NCBI GenBank assembly: GCA_016781135.1
Contig: JADDQY010000067.1
Span: 1 to 51,833, forward strand
DNA: 51,833 bases
Direction: 5' to 3'
Source of the DNA: Actinomycetota bacterium
GTDB taxonomy: Bacteria > Actinomycetota > Acidimicrobiia > Acidimicrobiales > CADCSY01
Positions 23,150 to 30,322 of the stretch are shown here, piece by piece (positions within the stretch are counted from its first letter, which is position 1; every line of letters begins with the position of its first letter). The position numbers were made by a program, and so were the translations under genes. The notes below the pieces were generated by a model. That model ran no database searches and was not told the DNA's origin. It saw only the letters and a list, made by a program, of their open reading frames with translations.

Positions 23150-24157
23150 ATGGCTGATGACCTCACCACCAACGCCCAGGCCCTCGTCGCCCCCGGCAGG
23201 GGGGTGCTGGCGGCCGACGAGAGCACCGCCACCATTGGCAAGCGGTTCGCGTCGGTCGGCGTCGAGTCCACCGAGGAGAACCGGCGTGCCTATCGCGACA
23301 CGCTGTTCACCACCCCCGGTCTCGCCGAGGCGATCAGCGGCGTCATCATGTACGACGAGACCATCCGCCAGTCCACCTCCGACGGCACCCCCTTCCCCGA
23401 GCTGTTGAAGAGCCTTGGCATCCAGGCCGGCATCAAGGTCGACACCGGCGCCAAGGACCTGGCCAAGGCGCCAGGGGAGAAGATCACCGAGGGCCTCGAC
23501 GGGCTGCGAGAGCGCATCGCCGAGTACGTCGAGCTCGGCGCCACCTTCGCCAAGTGGCGGGCGGTCATCACCATCGCCGAGGGCGGGCTCCCGAGCCGTT
23601 ACTGCATCGAGACCAATGCCCACGCCCTGGCCCGCTACGCCGCTCTGTGCCAGGAGGGCGGCCTGGTGCCGATCGTCGAGCCCGAGGTCCTCATGGACGG
23701 CGACCACAGCATCGAACGATGCTTCGAGGTCACCGAGCTGACCCAGCACCTGGTCTTCGATGCCCTGGCCGCTCAGCGGGTGTCGTTCGAGGAGATGGTG
23801 CTGAAGCCGAACATGGTGATCTCCGGCAAGGGCAACGACCGCCAGGCCGGCGTCGAGGAGGTCGCCGAGCAGACGTTGCGGTGCTTGCGCCGCACCGTGC
23901 CGGCGGCCGTGCCCGGCATCGCCTTTCTCTCCGGGGGCCAGAGCGCCGAGGTGGCCACCGAGCACCTCAACGCCATGAACACCATGGGCCCCCACCCCTG
24001 GGTGCTCACCTTCTCCTACGGGCGGGCGCTCCAGGACGCCGCGCTCGAGGCGTGGAAGGGCGAGGCCTCCAACCGCGAGGCCAGTCAGCACGCCCTCTCC
24101 GAGGCAGCTCGAGCCAACAGCGACGCCACCTCGGGTTCTTACCGCTCAGCCGCCTGA
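23150..24157 (+). CDS. Fructose-bisphosphate aldolase, class I
   Basis: Protein of 335 residues with the class I aldolase signature: GRGVLAADESTATIGKRF, FRDTLF-like YRDTLFTTPGL, KVDTGAKDLAK, FAKWRAVITIAEGGLPSRY, and the Schiff-base lysine in VLKPNMVISGKGN (about residue 219), then FLSGGQSAEVATEHLNAMN and FSYGRALQDAALEAW. It cleaves fructose 1,6-bisphosphate or forms it, and sedoheptulose bisphosphate in the Calvin cycle. No zinc is needed, unlike class II. Start is ATG 23150 or GTG 23144; AAGGAG lies just upstream of both. It follows the CbbR-like gene and probably belongs to the same regulon. Confidence 0.93.
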   Translation: MADDLTTNAQALVAPGRGVLAADESTATIGKRFASVGVESTEENRRAYRDTLFTTPGLAEAISGVIMYDETIRQSTSDGTPFPELLKSLGIQAGIKVDTGAKDLAKAPGEKITEGLDGLRERIAEYVELGATFAKWRAVITIAEGGLPSRYCIETNAHALARYAALCQEGGLVPIVEPEVLMDGDHSIERCFEVTELTQHLVFDALAAQRVSFEEMVLKPNMVISGKGNDRQAGVEEVAEQTLRCLRRTVPAAVPGIAFLSGGQSAEVATEHLNAMNTMGPHPWVLTFSYGRALQDAALEAWKGEASNREASQHALSEAARANSDATSGSYRSAA

Positions 24158-24203
24158 TCTTTGGCCGTCCAACCGGAGGTTCGGCGGCGAGGAGGATCGT
24201 GCT

Positions 24204-24238
24204 GCGAAGGAGCGCCGGCGGAGCCGGCGCTCCTTCGC
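24204..24238 (+). terminator. Long-stem hairpin after the aldolase gene
   Basis: A perfect 16-bp stem (GCGAAGGAGCGCCGGC with its exact complement at 24223-24238) is closed by a GGA loop, 47 bp after the aldolase stop. No U-run follows directly. It is followed at once by a second hairpin. Confidence 0.75.
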
Positions 24239-24262
24239 GTCGAGGGGTCGGGCCCTCGACGC
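24237..24262 (+). terminator. Second hairpin in tandem
   Basis: GCGTCGAGGG (24237-24246) pairs with CCCTCGACGC (24253-24262) around GTCGGG. It shares two bases with the preceding hairpin, so both cannot be fully formed together. A GTTGTTGC stretch follows. The pair may end aldolase transcription or protect its 3' end. Confidence 0.55.
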
Positions 24263-24335
24263 GTTGTTGCTAGCTGCCGTGTGGAGTCGGACGGCGTAGG
24301 CTGTGAGGAAACCGAACGGCTGAGGGAGAGCGACC

Positions 24336-25091
24336 ATGAAGGTTGGGATCGTCGGGAAGGGCGGGGTGGGCAAGACCACGACGTCGTCACTGATCGCCCG
24401 AGCGCTGGCGGAGCGGGGGCGCAAGGTCGTCGCCATCGACACCGACTCCAACCCGAACCTGGGGATGTCGCTCGGGCTGAGCTTCGAGGAGATCGAGGCC
24501 ATTCCCCAACTCCCCCGAGCGCTCCTCGTGGGAGCCAAGGGCGATGTCCGGGCCGAGGAGGTCATCGACACCTACGGCCGCAGCACCCCCTTCGGCGTGA
24601 CGTTGATCTCGGCCATCAAGGTCAACGAGGCGGGCGCCGGCTGCACCTGCGGAGGCCACGCCTCGGTGCGGAGCTTCCTCGGCGACGTCCTCGAGGAGAA
24701 CGCGGACGTCACGCTGGTCGACATGGAGGCCGGGCTCGAGCATCTCAGCCGCTCGGGAGGCACCCTCGCCTACGCCGACGTACTGCTGGTCATCATGGAG
24801 CCCAGCCGCAAGTCGATCATCACCGCCGCCCGCACCATCGCCCTGGCCGAGGAGCTGGGGATCCCTCGCACGTTCGGAGTGGGCAACAAGGCCCGCCTGC
24901 CTGACGATGCCGAGTTCTTCGAGAAGGTGTGCGCCGAGTACGGCGTGCCCCTGGCCGGGGTCATCCCCTACGACACCGCCGTGGTCGAGGCGGACCGGGC
25001 GGGGAGCAGCCTCGCCACGGGCAGCGGCGATGCCGTGCGCCGGGAGATCGACAAGGTGGTCGACTTCCTCGACGGCGTCACCGTCTCCTGA
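24336..25091 (+). CDS. CooC-like P-loop ATPase (nickel-insertion type)
   Basis: Protein of 251 residues of the MinD/ParA superclass, CooC branch: deviant Walker A KGGVGKTT at 8-15, DTDSNPNLG at 35-43, the metal-binding CTC at 103-105 (GAGCTCGGHASVR), Walker B-like TLVDMEAGLEHLSR near 125-140, and VGNKARLP. CooC uses ATP to mature nickel sites such as that of CO dehydrogenase. No CO dehydrogenase gene is in the window; a paralogue sits inside the hydrogenase operon at 36797, so a role in nickel or metal-cluster assembly is likely but the client is unknown. Confidence 0.85.
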   Translation: MKVGIVGKGGVGKTTTSSLIARALAERGRKVVAIDTDSNPNLGMSLGLSFEEIEAIPQLPRALLVGAKGDVRAEEVIDTYGRSTPFGVTLISAIKVNEAGAGCTCGGHASVRSFLGDVLEENADVTLVDMEAGLEHLSRSGGTLAYADVLLVIMEPSRKSIITAARTIALAEELGIPRTFGVGNKARLPDDAEFFEKVCAEYGVPLAGVIPYDTAVVEADRAGSSLATGSGDAVRREIDKVVDFLDGVTVS

Positions 25092-25172
25092 CATCCCAGC
25101 CGACCGGTTCCGACCGGTGTGGACCGGAGCCGGTGACCGGCCTCGGGTACCTCCGGACCCGGCCCGTGCACG

Positions 25173-25562
25173 GTGATCCCCTCCGATTGGCTCCATGACG
25201 GCGAGCGCGATCTCAGGGTTGTCGGCGACGGCTACCTGCAGGGAATCGTCCTCGCCGAATCGTCGGCGTCGACGCGCGCGGCCGCCACTGAGCAGCGGAT
25301 CTTGATGTTCGACCCCGGCGTCGACGCCACGTCGGGGACGGCGAGACTCGTCTTCCAAGTGCCGTGGGCGTCGGTGGTTGGGTACTGGACGGGCGTGCTG
25401 CCCCTGCCGGCCGAGCTGTGGCGAGAGGGCCCTCGAGGAGAGGTGGTGGTGCTGATGCTCGATCCCGAGGTGGCGGGCGGCCAGGACGTGGTCATCCGCT
25501 CCAACCTCGAGGGCTGGATCGCCGCCATCCGCCAGGTGGGCGTGCCCCAGGTCGTCGATTGA
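25173..25562 (+). CDS. Conserved-looking protein of unknown function
   Basis: Protein of 129 residues, beta-rich, with GDGYLQGIVLAESSAST, ARLVFQVPWASVVGYWTG and GEVVVLMLDPEVAGGQDVVI, ending in a helix (EGWIAAIRQVGV). It has no membrane segment, Cys pair or recognised motif. GTG 25173 is the probable start; no strong ribosome site is seen. It lies seven bases before the Lon-type protease gene and is probably cotranscribed with it. Confidence 0.6.
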   Translation: MIPSDWLHDGERDLRVVGDGYLQGIVLAESSASTRAAATEQRILMFDPGVDATSGTARLVFQVPWASVVGYWTGVLPLPAELWREGPRGEVVVLMLDPEVAGGQDVVIRSNLEGWIAAIRQVGVPQVVD

Positions 25563-25569
25563 CCGCCCG

Positions 25570-26562
25570 GTGAAGAGACCGACAGCCGCGGGGACGGCAG
25601 CGGCGATCGCCGTGGTGGTGCTCGTGGCCGGGCTGTTCGTGCCGCTGCCGCTCTTCGTGATCGCTCCCGGATCGGCCGTCTCGGTCGGCGAACGGGTGAC
25701 CTTCGCCGGCGCACGCGACGAGCTCTCCGGGGAGCTGCTGCTCACGACCGTGCGCCTGTTCCGCTCGAACGCGCTCGGGGTCGTCCAGGCCTGGGTGAAA
25801 AGGAGCCATGACCTGCTGACCGAGGGCGAGGTGCTCCCCGAGGGGGTCGACCCCGAGGCGCTCGAGGAGGCACAGCGGGCGATGTTCCGGGAGAGCAGCG
25901 AGGTCGCTGCCGCCGTCGGCCTGCGCCGAGCCGGAGAGCAGGTCGACGTCTCTGGGCAGGGCGCCCGGATCATCCAGCTCTCCGCGGGCTCGCCCGCCAG
26001 CGAGGTCCTGCAGGTCGGCGACGTCATCGTGGCCGTTGACGGTCGCCCCATCGAGGTCGCCTCGGACCTCGTCGGCGCGCTGGGGGCGCGAGCGGAGGGG
26101 GAGGAGGTTGCCCTCACCATCCGAAGGGACGGCGCCCCCTCCGAGGTCCCCGTCGCCCTCGGGACGGTCGAGGGGCTCGACCGACCCGGCTTGGGGGTGG
26201 CGGTCAGCACCGTCGACCTGGCGCTGTCGCTGCCGTTCCCCGTCGAGGTCGACCAGGGCCGGATCGGCGGGCCGTCGGCCGGGCTCATGATCGCCCTCAC
26301 CGTCTACGACCTGGCCGACCCCGGCGACCTCACCGTCGGCCGTCGCATCGCCGGGACGGGCACGATCGATCTCAACGGCGGCGTCGGGCCGGTGGGAGGC
26401 GTCGACGCCAAGGTGGTGGCCGCCCGGGAGGCGGGGGCGACCGTGTTCCTCGTCCCCGAGTACGAGGCATCGCTGGCCCGGGAGGTCGCCGGCGGCGACC
26501 TGGAGGTGGTGCCGGTGGCCACCCTCGACGATGCCATCGCCGCGCTCCAGGAGGCAGCCTGA
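25570..26562 (+). CDS. PDZ-domain Lon-like serine protease (YlbL-type)
   Basis: Protein of 330 residues anchored by one N-terminal membrane helix (AIAVVVLVAGLFVPLPLFVI). A PDZ domain occupies about 130-190 (SPASEVLQVGDVIVAVDGR), followed by a Lon-type S16 protease domain with the catalytic serine in GGPSAGL (Ser236) and lysine in GGVDAKVVAA (Lys281), plus GTGTIDLNGGVGPVGG between. This is the YlbL-like family that cleaves membrane or secreted proteins outside the cell. Start is GTG 25570. Genes of this kind are widespread in Actinobacteria; its place among Calvin-cycle genes may be coincidental. Confidence 0.9.
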   Translation: MKRPTAAGTAAAIAVVVLVAGLFVPLPLFVIAPGSAVSVGERVTFAGARDELSGELLLTTVRLFRSNALGVVQAWVKRSHDLLTEGEVLPEGVDPEALEEAQRAMFRESSEVAAAVGLRRAGEQVDVSGQGARIIQLSAGSPASEVLQVGDVIVAVDGRPIEVASDLVGALGARAEGEEVALTIRRDGAPSEVPVALGTVEGLDRPGLGVAVSTVDLALSLPFPVEVDQGRIGGPSAGLMIALTVYDLADPGDLTVGRRIAGTGTIDLNGGVGPVGGVDAKVVAAREAGATVFLVPEYEASLAREVAGGDLEVVPVATLDDAIAALQEAA

Positions 26563-26643
26563 GAGGGCTCCCCCCTGGTCACTGGCGCGGCCGGCCCTGC
26601 CCGCCGAGGCGCAACCCGGAGGGGCAGGCGCCCGTCCAGCTCT

Positions 26644-27588
26644 CTAGGTGTGCCGGGCCTGGATCAGGTGGAACAGCAGGATCAGCTGGGTGATGGCCAG
26701 AGGGCCGTCACGCTTGCCGTCGATCATGCCGAGCTCGTCGGAGAGCGGCTCGTGCACGTCCATCAGGTTCCAGATCGCCTCTTCGGCCTTGAGGGTGGCC
26801 TCCTCGGAGGCGTAGGAGTGGACGTGCAGGGCGTCGACGGGCTTGCCGTCGTCGTCGCGGATGAGCTTGAGGTGCATGGCCTCTTCGGTGTCGTCGCCGA
26901 CGACCGGGTGGAGGTCGGGGTGGGGGATGGTCGGGCGCATGAGCACGGTGGCACTGAGCGGGTCCTTGACCGTCTCCCCTCGGGACAGGATGGGCGAGAA
27001 TTGCACCACGATGTCGGCGTTGGCTCGCTGGGGGCGGATGTAGGCCGCCGACTCCGGCTCGCGCTTGTCGAGGTCGGCCAAGACCTGCTCCTCGGTGTAG
27101 CCCCGCTTGGCCGTGTCGCGGGCGACCTTCCACGCCCGGCGGATCTCCTCGGGCGGATCCAGGTAGACGGTGGCGTCGAAGCACGCCCGGGACGCCCTGC
27201 TCCACAGCGGGAACAGACCCTCCACCACCATGAACTCCGACGGTTCGACATAGACGGGGCGGTCGAGGGTCCCGTCGGCGTGGTTGTACACCGGCTTGAG
27301 GATGGGCTGGCCCTCCGACAGGAGCTTGAGGTGCTGCTCCATGATGTCGAGGTAGTTGCAGTCGGGGTGGAGCGGGGTGAACGGCAGCTCCTTGCGCTCA
27401 GTCCGGTCGTAGCGGTGGTAGTCGTCGACGCAGATGGAGCTGATCCGGTGGTCGCCGAGCGCGTTCACCAGACCCTTGGTCAGGGTGGTCTTACCGGCGG
27501 CGCTGTCACCGGCGATGGCCAGCATGATCGGGCGACGGCTGTCCGAGCTCTTGTTGGCTTGCTGGATCTCCGCCTGCTTGTCGGTCAT
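26644..27588 (-). CDS. prk: Phosphoribulokinase
   Basis: Protein of 314 residues matching phosphoribulokinase: P-loop AIAGDSAAGKTTLTKGL at 25-41, SICVDDYHRYDRTERKEL near 52-69, PLHPDCNYLDIMEQHL, the kinase loop KPVYNHADGTLDRPVYV, and VVEGLFPLWS (Walker B region). It phosphorylates ribulose 5-phosphate to ribulose 1,5-bisphosphate, the committed step of the Calvin cycle, in the cytosol. GAGGTGGAC precedes ATG 27588; the open frame extends upstream but is not protein-like. The GlpX-type bisphosphatase lies 86 bp upstream on the same strand. An intact kinase next to a broken cbbL suggests that a working RuBisCO is encoded elsewhere. Confidence 0.95.
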   Translation of the reverse strand: MTDKQAEIQQANKSSDSRRPIMLAIAGDSAAGKTTLTKGLVNALGDHRISSICVDDYHRYDRTERKELPFTPLHPDCNYLDIMEQHLKLLSEGQPILKPVYNHADGTLDRPVYVEPSEFMVVEGLFPLWSRASRACFDATVYLDPPEEIRRAWKVARDTAKRGYTEEQVLADLDKREPESAAYIRPQRANADIVVQFSPILSRGETVKDPLSATVLMRPTIPHPDLHPVVGDDTEEAMHLKLIRDDDGKPVDALHVHSYASEEATLKAEEAIWNLMDVHEPLSDELGMIDGKRDGPLAITQLILLFHLIQARHT

Positions 27589-27674
27589 GTCCACCTCGGC
27601 TCGGGATGATGGGTTCGCTCGGCGGCCCGCCACCGTGGGCGACCGCCGAGAGCGCTGGATATGGGTGCAGCATC

Positions 27675-28679
27675 CTAGGCCTTCCCGTCGGCCCTGGGCA
27701 CAAGGGCCTGGACGAACAGGGATTGGTGCCGGGGGGTCACGACCACTGAGCAGGTGCGCCAGGCTTCGCCGGCGGGCTGCGGTGCGCTCAACAGGGCGCT
27801 GTTGGTGATGCCGGTGGCCACGAAGGTGCACTGGTCGCTGCCCACGAGGTCGTCGAGGGTGAGCGCGGCGTCGATGTCGACGCCGTCGGACTCCAGCAAC
27901 GCCCGCTCATCGTCGCTCTGGGGTGCGAGGCGGCCCTGCATGTCCCCCCCCAGCAGGCGGGCCGCCACGGCGGTCAGCACCCCCTCGGGGGCGCCGCCGA
28001 TGCCGAGGGCGACGTCGGCCCCGCCGCCGGGCACCAGGGCCAGCAGCGACCCCATGACATCGCCGTCGGGGATCTGGACCACGGCGGCGCCGAGCGACCG
28101 GATGTGGGGGATGAGCTCGGCGTGGCGCGGCTTGTCGAGCACGATGACGACCAACTCGTCGACCTGCTTGCCGAGCGCGGCGGCGATCCGACGGAGGTTG
28201 TCGTCGACCGGGAGGCTGATGTCGATCTGGCCGGCGGCCCCCGACCCGACGACGAGCTTGTCCATGTACCACCCGGACGTGCCCCACATGGCGCCGCGAG
28301 GTGTGGCGGCCAACACCGCGATGGAGCCCTCGACGCCTCGGGCGCAGTAGTTGGTGCCCTCGAGGGGATCGACGGCGAGGTCCCACCCGGCTCCGGTGCC
28401 CGTGCCCAGCTCCTCGCCCTGGTAGAGCATGGGGGCGTCGTCCTTCTCCCCCTCGCCGATGACCACCCGCCCTTGCCCGGGCACCTCGGCCAGGCGGGCG
28501 CGCAGGGCGGCCACCGCAGCCTGGTCGGCGGCCTCCTTGTCGCCCCGGCCCACCCACGGCAGGCAGGCGATGGCCGCGGCCTGGGTGGCGTTGAGAAGGT
28601 GCAGCGCCACCCCTTCGGGGTCGAAGGCGGTCGCTGCCGTGTGCCCGGTGCTGGTCGGGGCGTCGTCTGCCGGTGTCAT
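27675..28679 (-). CDS. glpX: GlpX-type fructose-1,6/sedoheptulose-1,7-bisphosphatase
   Basis: Protein of 334 residues of the class II (GlpX) bisphosphatase family: ATQAAAIACLPWVGRGDK, VVIGEGEKDDAPMLYQGE, LAVDPLEGTNYCARGVEG with the metal-binding DPLEGT, then LDKPRHAELIPHIRSLGA and GGAPEGVLTAVAARLLGG. It removes the 1-phosphate of fructose or sedoheptulose bisphosphate with a divalent metal, serving gluconeogenesis and the Calvin cycle. ATG 28679 is chosen because the upstream frame is Arg/Gly-rich. It lies upstream of prk in the same direction. Confidence 0.93.
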   Translation of the reverse strand: MTPADDAPTSTGHTAATAFDPEGVALHLLNATQAAAIACLPWVGRGDKEAADQAAVAALRARLAEVPGQGRVVIGEGEKDDAPMLYQGEELGTGTGAGWDLAVDPLEGTNYCARGVEGSIAVLAATPRGAMWGTSGWYMDKLVVGSGAAGQIDISLPVDDNLRRIAAALGKQVDELVVIVLDKPRHAELIPHIRSLGAAVVQIPDGDVMGSLLALVPGGGADVALGIGGAPEGVLTAVAARLLGGDMQGRLAPQSDDERALLESDGVDIDAALTLDDLVGSDQCTFVATGITNSALLSAPQPAGEAWRTCSVVVTPRHQSLFVQALVPRADGKA

Positions 28680-28774
28680 CGCGGTCCTCGGCTCGGTCGG
28701 ACGGCCCGGCGCCGGCGCCGGCCGTGTTCGCCTGACCCTAGCCGAGGCGCCGTCGGCTCCCGTTGGGCAGGCCG

Positions 28775-30028
28775 CTACGAGGTCACGTGGTCGAGGCGCA
28801 CCTGGGCGATCGCCCGCCCCTTCATCTCCACCACCTCGATGCGCCAGTCGTCGATCTCGACGGTCTCGCCCGCCTCGGGGATGTGGCCCAGGTGGTCGAG
28901 CACCAACCCGGCGACGGTGGCGTAGTCGCCCTCGGGCAGGCCAACGTCGAAGTCGGCGAGGTCGTGGATCGGGAACGATCCGGCCAGCACCAGGCCGCCG
29001 TGCTCGTCCCGGCGGACCTCGCCGAGGTCGCGGTCGAACTCGTCGTAGATCTCGCCGACGATCTCCTCGACGATGTCCTCCATGGTGACGAGCCCCTCGA
29101 CCCCACCGTGCTCGCTGACCACCACCGCCAGCTGTTGGCGATCGCTCTGCAGCCGGCGGAGCGCGTCGAGCACCCTGACCGTCTCTGGGAGCACCAGGGC
29201 GGGCCTGACCAGCGCCCCTACCCGCTCCTCGCTGCCGACCAGGTCGCGCACGTGCACCCAACCCAGCACCCGGTCGAGGTCGCCCTCGTGCACCGGGGCC
29301 CGGGAATGGCCGGTGCGGACCAGCTCGGCCAGGACCTCCTCCGCCGGTTGGTCCTGGTCGAAGGCCACCACGTCGAGACGGGGGACGAGCACCTGTCGGA
29401 GGCTGCGATCGTCGAGCTCGAAGACGCCGGCGAGCAAGCCCCGCTGATCGGAGCTGAAGGCCTCCTGGGTGGCTACCAGGTCACGGACCTCCTCCTCGGT
29501 GATCTCCTCCCGCTGCGCGTTCGGGTCGCCTCCGAAGGCCCGTACCGCCAGGTCGGTGGAACGGCTGAGGAGCCACACGGCCGGGCGCGACAGGCGGGAG
29601 AGGAGGGCGAGGGGGCGGGCGGAGACGAGGGCCCACCGCTCCGCCCGCTGCAGGGCCACCCGCTTGGGGGCGAGCTCGCCGAGCACCAGGGTGAAGTAGG
29701 TGAGCATGAGGGTCACCAGGATCAGCGCCACCGGTTCGGCAGCCCTGCCGAGGAAGCCCAGTGGCTTGGCCAGAGCGGCGGCGTAGGACGACGCCGCCGC
29801 CGCCGAGGCCAGGAACCCCGCCAGGGTGATGCCGACCTGGATGGTGGCCAGGAACTGGTTGGGATCACTGGCCAGCTTGGCCAGCGTCTGGCCCCGCTCG
29901 CCCTGCTGGGCGAGCTGGCGCAGCTGGCCCTCCCGCAGCGACACCAGCGCGATCTCGCTGCCGGCGAAGGCGGCGTTGAGCAGGATCAAGGCGACGACCA
30001 GGATCAGCTCAGGCCCGATGAAGTCCAT
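28775..30028 (-). CDS. CNNM/CorC-type membrane protein with CBS pair
   Basis: Protein of about 417 residues: an N-terminal DUF21 membrane domain (GPELILVVALILLNAAFAGS, then ASDPNQFLATIQVGITLAGF and LVTLMLTYFTLVLGELAPKR), a CBS-domain pair (RQVLVPRLDVVAFDQDQPAE, RVLGWVHVRDLVG, LAVVVSEHGGVEGLVTMEDI, then VEEIVGEIYDE) and a C-terminal CorC/HlyC domain (LDHLGHIPEAGETVEIDDW). Such proteins move or regulate Mg2+ or Co2+. ATG 30028 puts the first residue right before the membrane helix; GTG 30061 is an alternative. Single gene. Confidence 0.92.
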   Translation of the reverse strand: MDFIGPELILVVALILLNAAFAGSEIALVSLREGQLRQLAQQGERGQTLAKLASDPNQFLATIQVGITLAGFLASAAAASSYAAALAKPLGFLGRAAEPVALILVTLMLTYFTLVLGELAPKRVALQRAERWALVSARPLALLSRLSRPAVWLLSRSTDLAVRAFGGDPNAQREEITEEEVRDLVATQEAFSSDQRGLLAGVFELDDRSLRQVLVPRLDVVAFDQDQPAEEVLAELVRTGHSRAPVHEGDLDRVLGWVHVRDLVGSEERVGALVRPALVLPETVRVLDALRRLQSDRQQLAVVVSEHGGVEGLVTMEDIVEEIVGEIYDEFDRDLGEVRRDEHGGLVLAGSFPIHDLADFDVGLPEGDYATVAGLVLDHLGHIPEAGETVEIDDWRIEVVEMKGRAIAQVRLDHVTS

Positions 30029-30322
30029 GGCCAAAGCCTGCCAGGAACCATCGTTGAACACGCCTGCGGCCGTTTGCGCACCGGCACTACCCCGGACCGC
30101 CCAGGGAGGGCGCCGAGAAGGTCGACGTGATCGGCCCGTCTACCCCATCGCCAAGGAGCGTCAAAGGACCCTGCGGGCGTGCCTGGGTCCTCCGCCCCAG
30201 GTCGTCGGGCCGGGCCAGAAACGGGTTGTGCGCCCGGCGTCGTCGCCTGGCTCGTTGCTGCCGTTCGGCCATCGACGCGACATCGACCGGGAGGGCTGCG
30301 GCAGCGTGGCGCTGGACCAGGG
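30029..30322. other. Gap between CorC-type gene and hypF
   Basis: About 290 bp without a convincing gene on either strand. It contains the promoter of the CorC-type gene and the 3' end of the hypF transcript. I see no clear terminator hairpin with a U-run, tRNA or repeat in it. Confidence 0.5.

Noticed and set aside
30029..30322. A small gene or tRNA in the gap before hypF
   Set aside because: No cloverleaf, ribosome site with a plausible frame, or familiar motif was found.
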